Assembly (NCBI RefSeq): GCF_018070575.1
Contig: NZ_JAGPXN010000003.1
Coordinates: 124,001-188,000, forward strand
Origin: Micromonospora sp. C31
GTDB lineage: Bacteria; Actinomycetota; Actinomycetes; Mycobacteriales; Micromonosporaceae
Direction of reading: 5' to 3'
Length of the DNA stretch: 64,000 bases
The notes below the pieces were generated by a model. It was not told the DNA's origin and did not search any database. It saw only the letters and a list, made by a program, of their open reading frames with translations. Shown piece by piece: positions 8,887 to 16,519 of this stretch; the stretch's first letter is position 1, and each line of letters starts with the position of its first letter. A program made the position numbers and the translations under genes.

Positions 8887-8912
8887 GGGGCCGGAGCGAC
8901 TGCTCCGGCCCC
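8887..8912. terminator. bidirectional hairpin terminator
   Basis: A perfect 11-bp stem (GGGGCCGGAGC with its complement, loop GACT) followed by ATTT lies between the 69-residue gene and the convergent Crp-family gene, 16 nt from each stop codon. Confidence 0.85.
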
Positions 8913-8927
8913 ATTTCCGCGTACGCC

Positions 8928-9620
8928 TCAGCGCTCGCTCATGCCGGCGCGGCGACGCAGCGCCGCCACGTCGGTGACCACGATGCGCCGGCCCTCCGTG
9001 CGCAGCCAGCCCCGGTTGGCGAACGACCCGATCGCCTGGTTGACGCTCTGCCGCGAGCCGCCGGCCATCTCCGCGAGCTGGCTCTGGTTGAGTTCGATGG
9101 TGATCATCGGGGCCTGGCTCTCGCCGGCCAGCCGCACCAGGGTCTTGGCCACCCGGCCGGGCAGGTCCAGGAAGACGTGGTCGGCGTTCTGCTCGGTCAG
9201 TCGGCGGATCAGCCCGCCGAGCGAGCGCATCACCGCGTCGAGGATGCGCGGGTTGGAGTGCACCAGCTCCATGAAGGCGCCCCGGGACAGCGCGAGCGCC
9301 TGGCAGTCCTCGATCGCCTCGGCCGAGGCGGACCGGGTGGAGGCGTCGAGCAGGGAGACCTCGCCCAGCACGTCCGGCGGACGGATGACCGACAGCACCG
9401 CGCGTTCGCCGGTCGGCGCGGTGCGGAAGACCGCGACCGCGCCCCGGCGCAGCACGATGAGGGACTCGCCGGGGTCGTTCTCGACGAAGAGCAGCTGACC
9501 CTTGCGGTACGTGCGGGGAACCGCCGTGGCGATCACCCGCTGCCGGACCTCCGGCTCCAGCCCGGCGAACATCTCCACACCCGTGAGCGCGTCACCCGGC
9601 TCCGGTAGGCGCATCTCCAC
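8928..9620 (-). CDS. Crp/Fnr-family transcriptional regulator
   Basis: 230 residues with the Crp layout: a cyclic-nucleotide-binding beta barrel (about 15-135), a dimer helix, and a C-terminal winged helix whose recognition segment reads SQLAEMAGGSRQSVNQAIGSF. The phosphate-binding cassette LGEVSLLDASTRSAS keeps the Gly-Glu and Arg-Ser-Ala of cAMP binders. The sequence is GlxR/Crp-like, so it is probably a global cAMP-responsive regulator, possibly of central carbon metabolism. The start is the GTG at 9620 with GGGGAGGGG about eight bases upstream; the ATG at 9614 lacks spacing. A predicted adenylyl cyclase gene begins about 1.1 kb beyond its start, across the small WVGPGS gene. Confidence 0.9.
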   Translation of the reverse strand: MEMRLPEPGDALTGVEMFAGLEPEVRQRVIATAVPRTYRKGQLLFVENDPGESLIVLRRGAVAVFRTAPTGERAVLSVIRPPDVLGEVSLLDASTRSASAEAIEDCQALALSRGAFMELVHSNPRILDAVMRSLGGLIRRLTEQNADHVFLDLPGRVAKTLVRLAGESQAPMITIELNQSQLAEMAGGSRQSVNQAIGSFANRGWLRTEGRRIVVTDVAALRRRAGMSER

Positions 9621-9926
9621 GGCCCAACCCCTCCCCGGTCAAGGACCACAACTCGCTCACCGGGCGAACCTGAAGGCCCTCGACGAGGTGAGTTGACACC
9701 GGTTCGGCGTCCGGTAGCGGTACACATCAGATCATGACGCTCCGGTCGCTTGCTGTACACCCCTCGAAGCACTTCCGTGACACTCCCGAGCTGCGGCGAA
9801 CGGCCTGGCGGGAGGCGTCGGCGCCGCCGGAGCGGCGGTCCCGGCCACCCGGTGGGCCGGGCGGAGCGGCGGGTCCGGCCGCCCCGGTGGCCCGGTGGTG
9901 ACGGGCGTGGGCGAGGATGACCGGTG
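9621..9926. other. divergent intergenic region, no gene seen
   Basis: This stretch of about 300 nt separates the Crp-family gene from the RNase AS gene and must hold both promoters. A TTGACA hexamer at 9693-9698 on the plus strand has no well-spaced -10. Short symmetric fragments around 9770-9785 (GTGACACTC) faintly recall Crp half-sites, but I cannot define an operator. No frame resembles a protein. Confidence 0.5.
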
Positions 9927-10424
9927 ATGGTCTACCGCTACTTCTACGACTGCGAGTTCATCGAGGACGGCCGGCTCGTCGACCTGGTGTCGATCGGCGT
10001 CGTCGACGAGTACGGCCGCGAGTTCTACGCCGTCTCGACCGAGTTCGACGACTCGCGGGCCGTGCCCTGGGTGCGCCGCAACGTGCTCGACAAGCTGCCC
10101 TCCCCGGCGAACCGTGCCTGGCGCTCGCGTGAGCGCATCCGCGACGAGCTGTACGACTTCCTCGTCGAGCCGATCCGGGACCGCCCGGGGGAGCAGTTGG
10201 AGCTGTGGGCCTGGTACGCCGCGTACGACCACGTGGTTCTGGCGCAGCTTTGGGGTGCCATGCCGGCGCTGCCCCGGGAGATCCCCCGGTTCACCAAGGA
10301 CCTGCGTCAGCTCTGGGACGACCGGGGCCGCCCGCCGCTGCCGGACGCCGACGCGGCGCGGCACGACGCGCTGGTCGACGCCCGGCACAACCTGGCCCGG
10401 TGGCGGGCGATGACCGGTTCGTAG
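9927..10424 (+). CDS. RNase AS-type 3'-5' exoribonuclease (DEDDh)
   Basis: 165 residues closely matching my memory of M. tuberculosis Rv2179c, a DEDDh exonuclease that trims adenosine-rich 3' ends of RNA. The pattern YFYDCEFIEDG (Asp and Glu of motif I), LWAWYAAYDHV (motif II Asp) and HDALVDARHN (motif III His and Asp) gives the whole active site. The phrases VSIGVVDEYGREFYAVSTEF and PRFTKDLRQLWDDRG are family signatures. GAGG lies nine bases before the ATG; a GTG three bases earlier (9924) is equally possible. It is followed by an unrelated PNPOx-fold gene. Confidence 0.9.
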   Translation: MVYRYFYDCEFIEDGRLVDLVSIGVVDEYGREFYAVSTEFDDSRAVPWVRRNVLDKLPSPANRAWRSRERIRDELYDFLVEPIRDRPGEQLELWAWYAAYDHVVLAQLWGAMPALPREIPRFTKDLRQLWDDRGRPPLPDADAARHDALVDARHNLARWRAMTGS

Positions 10425-10484
10425 GTTTGGTCTGTTCTGTCCCGGGCACCGGTGCGACGTCGAGCCGATGTGAGGGAGAGTCCC

Positions 10485-10988
10485 ATGAGCAACGAACCGA
10501 CGAGCGCCTCCGAGGCCCGGCGACGGGTCACCGAGCTGATCTGCGAGGCGCGGATCTGCATGCTCACCACGATCGCGGTGGACGGCCGGATGGTGAGCCG
10601 CCCGATGGGCCTGCAGGAGGCGGAGTTCGACGGTGATCTGTGGTTCTTCGCGTACGCCGACTCGGCCAAGGTCCGGCAGATCCGGGTGAACCCCGAGGTC
10701 AACGTCTCCTTCTCCGACTCCCGGCGCAACGCGTGGGTGTCGGTGGCGGGCACCGCCCGGGAGGGCTACGACCGGGCAAAGGCCGAACAGCTGTGGAACC
10801 CGGTGCTCAAGGCCTGGTTCCCGGACGGGCTGGAGACCCCCGGGCTCACCCTGATCAGGGTGCACGCCGTCTCGGCGGAGTACTGGGACTCTCCGTCGAG
10901 CACGGTGGTCAGTCTGTTCGGCTACGCCAAGGCGGCGGTGACCGGCAAGCCGCCGAAGGCGGGGGAGAACCACGAGGTCAGCTACTGA
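10485..10988 (+). CDS. pyridoxamine 5'-phosphate oxidase-family (split-barrel flavin) protein
   Basis: 167 residues with the FMN-binding split-barrel pattern of the general-stress-protein-26 group: ICMLTTIAVDGRMVSRPMGLQ, a central DLWFFAYADSAKVRQIRVNPEVNVSFSD block and AWVSVAGTARE. It probably binds a flavin or F420 and reduces or senses small molecules; the substrate cannot be read from the sequence. The start ATG is preceded by GAGGGAGAG at a good distance. It appears to be transcribed alone, with a long inverted repeat just after its stop. Confidence 0.85.
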   Translation: MSNEPTSASEARRRVTELICEARICMLTTIAVDGRMVSRPMGLQEAEFDGDLWFFAYADSAKVRQIRVNPEVNVSFSDSRRNAWVSVAGTAREGYDRAKAEQLWNPVLKAWFPDGLETPGLTLIRVHAVSAEYWDSPSSTVVSLFGYAKAAVTGKPPKAGENHEVSY

Positions 10989-11013
10989 CTGGTAGGTCGA
11001 CCGGTGGGTGGAA

Positions 11014-11085
11014 CCGGCCCGGGGCGCGGTGTCGACGTACGCCGGCGGCGACTACAGTGCGGTCTGACGGCCCGCCCCGGGCCGG
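11014..11085. repeat. 13-bp inverted repeat around a -10-like element upstream of phosphofructokinase
   Basis: CCGGCCCGGGGCG at 11014-11026 has its perfect complement at 11073-11085. The 46-nt spacer contains TACAGT (about 11053-11058), a plausible -10 element. The arms could be a terminator for the upstream gene, or an operator or leader structure for the kinase gene that starts 81 nt later. Confidence 0.5.
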
Positions 11086-11166
11086 CAACGGCGCCGATGG
11101 TCTGATCCGACACATATCCTGGGGCAAATCGGGCTACACCTGATGCTCCAGGAGGATGAGCAGATC

Positions 11167-12195
11167 ATGCGTATCGGCGTGCTCACCGGCGGCGGCGACT
11201 GCCCAGGTCTCAACGCGGTCATCCGGGCGGTGGTCCGCAAGGGCGTCGCCAGCTACGGTCACGAGTTCGTGGGTTTCCGGGACGGCTGGAAGGGCCCGTT
11301 GGAGGGCCTGTCCCGCCCCCTGGGCATCGCGGAGGTCCGCGGCATCCTGCCGCGCGGCGGCACCATCCTCGGTTCGTCCCGGACCAACCCCTTCAAGATC
11401 GAGAACGGTGTCGAGCGGATCAAGGAGAACCTCGCCGCGCAGGGCGTGGACGCGCTCATCGCGATCGGCGGCGAGGACACCCTCGGCGTGGCCACCAAGC
11501 TGCACGAGCTCGGGGTCCACGTGATCGGCGTGCCGAAGACGATCGACAACGACCTCGGCGCCACCGACTACACCTTCGGCTTCGACACCGCCGTCAACAT
11601 CGCGATGGAGGCGATCGACCGGCTGCACACCACCGCCGAGAGCCACCACCGCACGCTGGTGGTCGAGGTGATGGGCCGGCACGCCGGCTGGATCGCCCTG
11701 CACGCCGGCCTGGCCGGCGGCGCCAACGTGATCCTGCTGCCGGAGCGGCAGTTCGACGTCGAGCAGGTCGCCGGCTACGTCGAGAAGCGCTTCCAGCACC
11801 AGTACGCCCCGATCGTCGTGGTCGCCGAGGGCGCCCAGCCGCTCGACGGCCAGATGGTCCTGCACAACCAGGAGCTCGACGCGTTCGGCCACGTCCGCCT
11901 CGGCGGCATCGGCCAGTGGCTCGCCGAGCAGTTGGAGGCCAAGACCGGCAAGGAAGCCCGCACCGTCGTGCTCGGGCACATCCAGCGCGGCGGCACCCCG
12001 AGCGCCTTCGACCGGGTGCTCGCCACCCGGCTCGGTCTCCAGGCGATCGACGCGGTCCACGAGGGCGACTGGGGCAAGATGGTCGCCATGCAGAGCACGG
12101 ACATCGTCCGCGTTCCGCTGGCCGACGCCACCCGCGAGCTGAAGACCGTGCCGCTGGAGCGGTACGCCGAGGCCGAGGTCTTCTTCGGCAGCTGA
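11167..12195 (+). CDS. pfkA: 6-phosphofructokinase, predicted pyrophosphate-dependent
   Basis: 342 residues of the PfkA family; phosphorylates fructose-6-phosphate to the 1,6-bisphosphate, the committed step of glycolysis. Landmarks are GGGDCPGLNAVIR (8-20), GGEDT (101-105), PKTIDND (123-129), TVVLGHIQRGG-type and FDTAVN. Residues 104 and 124 choose the phosphoryl donor: ATP enzymes have Gly at both, PPi enzymes have Asp104 and Lys124. This protein has D104 and K124, as in the Amycolatopsis methanolica PPi enzyme, so the reaction is probably PPi-using and reversible. GGAGG lies 11 nt upstream of the ATG. proC follows after 28 nt and may be co-transcribed. Confidence 0.93.
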   Translation: MRIGVLTGGGDCPGLNAVIRAVVRKGVASYGHEFVGFRDGWKGPLEGLSRPLGIAEVRGILPRGGTILGSSRTNPFKIENGVERIKENLAAQGVDALIAIGGEDTLGVATKLHELGVHVIGVPKTIDNDLGATDYTFGFDTAVNIAMEAIDRLHTTAESHHRTLVVEVMGRHAGWIALHAGLAGGANVILLPERQFDVEQVAGYVEKRFQHQYAPIVVVAEGAQPLDGQMVLHNQELDAFGHVRLGGIGQWLAEQLEAKTGKEARTVVLGHIQRGGTPSAFDRVLATRLGLQAIDAVHEGDWGKMVAMQSTDIVRVPLADATRELKTVPLERYAEAEVFFGS

Positions 12196-12223
12196 TCCAT
12201 CCGCGGCGAGGGGGTACGGCCCG

Positions 12224-13042
12224 ATGGCGGGTTCGGTGCACACGGTCGCGGTCATCGGGGCCGGCAAGATCGGCGAGCTGATGCTCTCCGGGCTGCTGCG
12301 GTCGGGATGGCCGGTGGACCGGCTGCTCGCCACCGCCCGCCGGTCGGCCCGCGCCGAGGAGCTGACCGCCCGCTACGGGGTCCGGGTGGTCGACAACCTC
12401 ACGGCGGTGGACGAGGCCGAGGTGCTCGCCGTCTCGGTCAAGCCGCAGGACGCGGCGACCCTGCTGGAGGAGATCGGGCCGAAGGTGCCCGCCGACAAGC
12501 TGGTCATCTCGCTCTGCGCCGGCCTGCCGACCAGCTTCTTCAACCGCCGGCTGCCCGAGGGCACGCCCGTGGTGCGGGTGATGACCAACACCCCGGCGCT
12601 GGTCGACCAGGCGATGACGGCGATCTCCGCCGGCGCGCACGCCACCGGGGCCCACCTCGCGCTGGCCGAGGAGATGTTCAAGCCGCTGGGGTCGACCGTC
12701 CGGGTGCCCGAGTCCCAGCAGGACGCGGTCACCGCCCTCTCCGGCTCCGGGCCGGCGTACTTCTACCTGCTCGTCGAGGCGATGATCGACGCCGGCATCC
12801 TGCTCGGCCTGCCCCGCCAGGTCGCGCACGAGCTGATCGTGCAGACCGCGATCGGCTCGGCGGTGATGCTGCGCGACTCCGGCGAGCACCCGGTGAAGCT
12901 GCGCGAGGCGGTCACCTCGCCGGCCGGCACCACCATCTCCGCCGTACGCGAGTTGGAGAAGCACGGCGTACGCGCGGCGCTGCTCGCCGCCCTGGAGGCG
13001 GCCCGCGACCGGGCCCGCGAACTGGCCGCCCAGGCCGACTGA
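12224..13042 (+). CDS. proC: pyrroline-5-carboxylate reductase
   Basis: Last step of proline synthesis, NAD(P)H-dependent reduction of 1-pyrroline-5-carboxylate in the cytoplasm. The 272-residue protein begins with a Rossmann GAGKIGELM motif, continues with VKPQD and LCAGLPTSFF, and has the C-terminal family signature (SGSGPAYFYLLVEAMIDAG, then LREAVTSPAGTT). GAGGGGG lies about seven bases before the ATG. It is the end of a short plus-strand unit after pfkA and converges on the XRE/membrane-protein pair. Confidence 0.95.
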   Translation: MAGSVHTVAVIGAGKIGELMLSGLLRSGWPVDRLLATARRSARAEELTARYGVRVVDNLTAVDEAEVLAVSVKPQDAATLLEEIGPKVPADKLVISLCAGLPTSFFNRRLPEGTPVVRVMTNTPALVDQAMTAISAGAHATGAHLALAEEMFKPLGSTVRVPESQQDAVTALSGSGPAYFYLLVEAMIDAGILLGLPRQVAHELIVQTAIGSAVMLRDSGEHPVKLREAVTSPAGTTISAVRELEKHGVRAALLAALEAARDRARELAAQAD

Positions 13043-13100
13043 CTGCTTCAACGCGGTCGGCGTGGCCCGTGGTGCGGGGCGTACCTGGGCTGTGGGCCGC

Positions 13101-13529
13101 TCAGCTTCGGCGGTCGATGACGATGAAGGCGACCGCGCCGACGGTGATTTCGGCGATGAGCAGCAGCGCGAGCACCATGGGCGGCTCGGCGCCGAGCGCG
13201 ATGGCGATGGCTGCCACCGCGGTGAGCGGGAACGAGGCCAGGCCCAGCACGGCCAGGGCCCGGGTGAGGACGTTGTCGTCGCGTTCGTCGCCGGTCTGCG
13301 ACCAGGCCCGCTCGAACGTCGTCGCGCGCTCCGGTCGTTTGATCAGCCGCCACGCCATCAACAGGGCGCCGAGCAGCCCGACCGCCGCTCCCTGGAGGAA
13401 GCCGACGCCCATGTTGCCGGGAGCCCGCTCTCGCAGCAGCAGACCCACGGCGATCACCAGCGCCACGAACGCCAGCAGGACGGCGGCGACGAGTGTCCTA
13501 CGCATGGTGCTGCGACCTTCAATCGACAT
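13101..13529 (-). CDS. small multi-pass membrane protein paired with an XRE regulator
   Basis: 142 residues with four hydrophobic segments (LVAAVLLAFVALVIAVGLLL; GFLQGAAVGLLGALLMAW; ALAVLGLASFPLTAVAAIAIAL; LALLLIAEITVGAVAFIVI). The ATG at 13529 is preceded by AGGAG at seven bases and overlaps the regulator's end by 11 nt, so translation is probably coupled; an internal ATG at 13505 is an alternative. Such regulator plus membrane-protein pairs are common in Gram-positive bacteria and often respond to envelope or peptide stress, but no ligand is known here. Confidence 0.8.
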   Translation of the reverse strand: MSIEGRSTMRRTLVAAVLLAFVALVIAVGLLLRERAPGNMGVGFLQGAAVGLLGALLMAWRLIKRPERATTFERAWSQTGDERDDNVLTRALAVLGLASFPLTAVAAIAIALGAEPPMVLALLLIAEITVGAVAFIVIDRRS

Positions 13530-13710
13530 GGAAGATCTCCTCGACGGTGCGTTGGAAGTGGCGGGCGATGGCGATGGCCAGTGGCAGGGAGGGGTCGTAG
13601 CGGCTGGTCTCGATCGAGTTGATCGTCTGTCGCGAGACGTCGAGGGCCTGGGCCAACTCCCGTTGGGACAGCCCGGCGGCCTGCCGTAGCTCACGGAGGT
13701 CGTTCTTCAA
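13519..13710 (-). CDS. short XRE-family HTH repressor
   Basis: 63 residues, essentially one Cro/CI-type HTH (LRELRQAAGLSQRELAQALDVSRQTINSIE) followed by RYDPSLPLAIAIARHF and EEIF, the compact class that regulates its own operon. I choose the TTG at 13710: AGGAGG sits seven bases upstream and the homologous class starts at this Lys-Asn-Asp-Leu position. Longer in-frame starts up to 13761 lack a ribosome site and would overlap the operators. The membrane-protein gene overlaps its 3' end. Three identical-looking dyads lie directly upstream, suggesting autoregulation. Confidence 0.85.
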   Translation of the reverse strand: MKNDLRELRQAAGLSQRELAQALDVSRQTINSIETSRYDPSLPLAIAIARHFQRTVEEIFHVD

Positions 13711-13724
13711 CCGACACCCTCCTG

Positions 13725-13790
13725 TGTCAAGCATCCTTGCCATGACAAGTCTGCTTGGCATCCGCGGCCGATGTCAAGCGTGCTTGTCCA
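13725..13790. promoter_or_regulatory. three CAAG-N4-CTTG operators upstream of the XRE gene
   Basis: Dyads CAAG-CATC-CTTG (13728-13739), CAAG-TCTG-CTTG (13746-13757) and CAAG-CGTG-CTTG (13775-13786) share the flanks TG(T/A) and mostly (C/G)CA. Their centres are 18 and 29 bp apart. On the minus strand the third copy includes a TTGACA hexamer, so the sites cover the promoter of the XRE/membrane-protein operon. Confidence 0.75.
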
Positions 13791-13846
13791 TGCGGCCGCT
13801 GACCGATCCCGCCGGTCCGGCAGTTTCCTGATGCGACCGGCGTCAC

Positions 13847-13878
13847 TAGACAGGGCGTCTAAGTAGAGACACTATCTA
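13847..13878. promoter_or_regulatory. TAGAC/GTCTA dyads upstream of the PadR gene
   Basis: TAGAC-N5-GTCTA (13847-13861) is followed directly by the imperfect dyad TAGAGA-CAC-TATCTA (13864-13878), ending four bases before the PadR start codon. PadR-family proteins usually bind such AT-containing dyads in their own promoters. TATCTA may also be the -10. Confidence 0.5.
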
Positions 13879-13882
13879 GGGC

Positions 13883-14272
13883 ATGGGCACCATCACCCAA
13901 CCCAGCGAGTGGCTCCGTGGAGTCCTGGGGTTGTGCGTTCTGCGGATCATGGCTGCCGGTCCGACCTACGGCTACGCCATCGCCGCCGAACTGGCCGAAG
14001 CGGGCTTCGGGGAGATCAAGGGCGGGACCCTGTACCCGCTGCTGGCCCGCCTCGAGAAGAGCGACCTGGTCACCGCCGAGTGGCGGGTCGGTGAAGGCGG
14101 CCCGGGCCGCAAGTACTTCACGCTCACCGAGACCGGCCGGGCGGAGCTCGCGCACGGCCTCGCCCAGTGGCAGGCGTTCTCCACCAGGGTCGACAACCAC
14201 CTGTCCACCAGCGACACCGGCGACGACCTGTCGTTGCCCCGCCCCCGGCACCCATCGAGGAGCACCCCGTGA
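13883..14272 (+). CDS. PadR-family transcriptional regulator
   Basis: 129 residues with a PadR winged helix: VLGLCVLRIMAAGPTYGYAIAAEL, the GEIKGGTLYPLLARLEKSDLV recognition region, and the wing GPGRKYFTLTETGRAEL. The C-terminal dimer helix is short. The start ATG lies directly after two dyads that probably form its operator, and no ribosome site is evident, so the mRNA may be leaderless or nearly so. Its stop overlaps the GTG of the membrane-protein gene by four bases, the classic PadR plus HAAS-type pair. Confidence 0.9.
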   Translation: MGTITQPSEWLRGVLGLCVLRIMAAGPTYGYAIAAELAEAGFGEIKGGTLYPLLARLEKSDLVTAEWRVGEGGPGRKYFTLTETGRAELAHGLAQWQAFSTRVDNHLSTSDTGDDLSLPRPRHPSRSTP

Positions 14273-15045
14273 ACACCACCCCGCACGCCGAGGCCCGGTC
14301 CCGTGAGGTCTGGCAACGCCCGTTCGTGAAGGCCCACCAGAAGTGGTGCGACGACTTCGTGATCGAGTTGCGACTGCGAGACGTGCCCGGCCCCGTGATC
14401 GGAGGGCACCTGGGCGAGGTCGAGGCGCACTGCGCCGAGACCGGCGAGACGCCCACGGAGGCGTTCGGGGATCCGACGGACTACGCCAGGCAGATCGACG
14501 AGGACGGCTCACCGGAGCGCGGGTCCGGGATCTGGAAGATCACGATCCTCTCGGCCGCCCAGGTGCTGGCCATGCTCGTCGGCACCGCGGCGGTCACCCC
14601 CTGGGCACGCGGCGAGCAGTTGAGCTACAACGGGGTCCAGCTGGCCTGCCTCGGGCTGTTCCTGCTCGCGCTGCTGAGCCTGCCCAAGCTGTTGTCACCC
14701 CTGATCCGTCACCCCTGGGCGGTCGGCGTTCCCCTGAGCGCCCTGGTGCCGCTCGTCGCGGTGGGGGCAGCGGCCTCCGACCGGCTCGGTCTTCCGGCCC
14801 TGCTGACCCTCCCGGCCCCGGTGCTCTCCGTCGGGCTGTTCGTGGTGGTCGGCGTCCTGGCGTTCGTCGAGTACCGGGAACTGGCCCGTGACCTGGACGA
14901 CGACCTCGTCACCTCGCCCCTCGCCTCCGCGCCGCAAGCACCGGAGGCACCCCGGAGCCGTAGCTGGGTGGCCGTCCTCCTGCCGTCCTGCCTGATCCCC
15001 GTCGGCTATCTCGTCCTGGCGACCTTCAGCTGGATCTACGCCTGA
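14269..15045 (+). CDS. HAAS-like signalling domain membrane protein
   Basis: 258 residues. The N-terminal 75 are soluble (FVIELRLRDVPGPVIGGHLGEVEAHCAETGETPTEAFGDP), matching the HAAS type of domain that partners PadR regulators. Six or so hydrophobic segments follow, interrupted by an acidic loop (YRELARDLDDDLV), and the last helix ends the protein. The start is a GTG inside the PadR stop (GTGA) with GAGGAG upstream, so translation is coupled. It is probably a target or modulator of the PadR protein at the membrane; the signal is unknown. Its stop is one base from the convergent namZ gene. Confidence 0.8.
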   Translation: MNTTPHAEARSREVWQRPFVKAHQKWCDDFVIELRLRDVPGPVIGGHLGEVEAHCAETGETPTEAFGDPTDYARQIDEDGSPERGSGIWKITILSAAQVLAMLVGTAAVTPWARGEQLSYNGVQLACLGLFLLALLSLPKLLSPLIRHPWAVGVPLSALVPLVAVGAAASDRLGLPALLTLPAPVLSVGLFVVVGVLAFVEYRELARDLDDDLVTSPLASAPQAPEAPRSRSWVAVLLPSCLIPVGYLVLATFSWIYA

Positions 15046-15046
15046 G

Positions 15047-16342
15047 TCAGCGGTAGAGCAGGTGGGGCTCGCGTCGACGGTCGAAGTCCGCCAGCTCGCC
15101 GGCCCAGGCGCCGACCACGTCGTCCACGTCGGCACCCGCGTCGATCATCGTGCGCAGCCGCGGTGACCCGGTCAGCTTGTCGATCCAGTACGGCCGCACG
15201 GCGTCCCACGAGTCGCGTCGCCACGCGAACGCCTCGTACCTGTGCGCCTCCACCAGCATCGCGACCGCCGTGCGGATGGGGTCGTACGTCTCCCGGTCGA
15301 CGACCTTGACCTCGACCCCGGCGCAGAGCTTGTTGAGCAGCGCGGGCTTCTGCCCGGCGGACGTCGGCGTGAAGTACGCCTCGCGGAACTCGACGCCGGG
15401 CAGCTCGCGGGCGTTGAGCCGGTCGGACCAGTGGTAGTCGAAGTCGGCGGCCAGCCCGCCGATCAGCTCGAACGGCTTGCAGGTGCCCCGACCCTCGGTC
15501 AGCGACGCGACGCCCTCGAACAGGCCGGTGCCCGGGTAGACCAGCGCGGTGTCCGTGGTGGGCATGTTCGGGCTGGGCAGCACCCAGGGCAGGTCGGTGT
15601 CGGCGGCCAGCCTGTCGCGCTTCCAGTGCCGGCACTTCACGACGTGCAGGTCGACCTGGCGGCCGGCGGCGGCGGGCAGGAACTCGGCGTTGAAGAAGCC
15701 GGCCAGCTCGCCGACGGTCATCCCGTGCTGCTGGACGATCTCCTTCAGGCCCACCCCGGAGGTGTACGCGGGGGTCATCATCGGCCCGTACGCCCGGCCG
15801 CCGATCGGGTTCGGCCGGTCCAGCACCACGTACCGCTTGCCGACGCGGGCGGCGGCCACCATCGAGGTGTACATCGTCCAGATGTACGTGTAGAAGCGGA
15901 CGCCGACGTCCTGGATGTCGAAGACGACGGTGTCGACGCCGGCCTCGGTGAACATGGACTCCCACTTGGCCTGCGAGGCGCCGTACGCGTCGTGGACGGT
16001 GATCCCGGTGCGGGCGTCGATGCCGGTGCCCTCGCTGCCCCCGGCCTGCGCCGAGCCGCGGAAGCCGTGCTCGGGGCCGAACGCGGCGGCCAGCCGCACC
16101 GTGCCGGCGGCGTGCATCAGGTCGACCAGGTGCCGGTAGGCCGAGTCCACGCCGGTGGGGTTGGAGATGACGCCCACCCGCTGGCCGGCGAGGTCGGCGA
16201 AGTCGGAACGGACGAGCACGTCGAGGCCGGTCTCCACGCGGCGGATGCCGGGCGTGGCGTGGCCGGCCGCGCCGGACGCCGTCGCCGCGACCGCGCCCGC
16301 GGTCACCGCACCCGCTCCGGCCAGGAACTTCCTGCGCTCCAT
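15047..16342 (-). CDS. namZ: exo-beta-N-acetylmuramidase NamZ-type (DUF1343), Tat-exported
   Basis: 431 residues. The N terminus MERRKFLAGAG plus an alanine-rich hydrophobic stretch ending near ASGAAGHA is a twin-arginine signal. The body is a DUF1343 domain with GVISNPTGVD, FGPEHGFRG, VFDIQDVGVRFYTYIWTM and LDRPNPIGG, the last two being the family's diagnostic blocks. NamZ of Bacillus removes terminal MurNAc from cell-wall fragments outside the cytoplasm, and a similar wall-recycling role is likely. The ATG at 16342 has GGGAGGGG at five bases. A good minus-strand promoter with flanking direct repeats precedes it. Confidence 0.9.
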   Translation of the reverse strand: MERRKFLAGAGAVTAGAVAATASGAAGHATPGIRRVETGLDVLVRSDFADLAGQRVGVISNPTGVDSAYRHLVDLMHAAGTVRLAAAFGPEHGFRGSAQAGGSEGTGIDARTGITVHDAYGASQAKWESMFTEAGVDTVVFDIQDVGVRFYTYIWTMYTSMVAAARVGKRYVVLDRPNPIGGRAYGPMMTPAYTSGVGLKEIVQQHGMTVGELAGFFNAEFLPAAAGRQVDLHVVKCRHWKRDRLAADTDLPWVLPSPNMPTTDTALVYPGTGLFEGVASLTEGRGTCKPFELIGGLAADFDYHWSDRLNARELPGVEFREAYFTPTSAGQKPALLNKLCAGVEVKVVDRETYDPIRTAVAMLVEAHRYEAFAWRRDSWDAVRPYWIDKLTGSPRLRTMIDAGADVDDVVGAWAGELADFDRRREPHLLYR

Positions 16343-16367
16343 GTCGCCCCTCCCGTCGTCTGGTCGA

Positions 16368-16411
16368 AACTTAGCTACACGTCGATGCCTCGTCAAGGAA
16401 GGTTAGCTACA
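16368..16411 (-). promoter_or_regulatory. namZ promoter with TGTAGCTAA direct repeats
   Basis: On the minus strand TTGACG (16396-16391) and TAAGTT (16373-16368) are separated by 17 bp, a near-ideal -35/-10 pair 26 nt before the namZ start. TGTAGCTAA occurs twice, at 16411-16403 and 16379-16371, 32 bp or three helical turns apart. One copy is upstream of the -35 and the other overlaps the -10, which suits a looping or cooperative repressor. Confidence 0.65.
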
Positions 16412-16519
16412 AACCCGGGCGCGATACGGCCTCGCCGGGCGCGGACCGCCGTGGCGGGCCCTGCCCGGTGCGTGGCTCGCCGGGCACGCGCGGCGGGCCG
16501 GGTGCTCCATACTGGCCCG

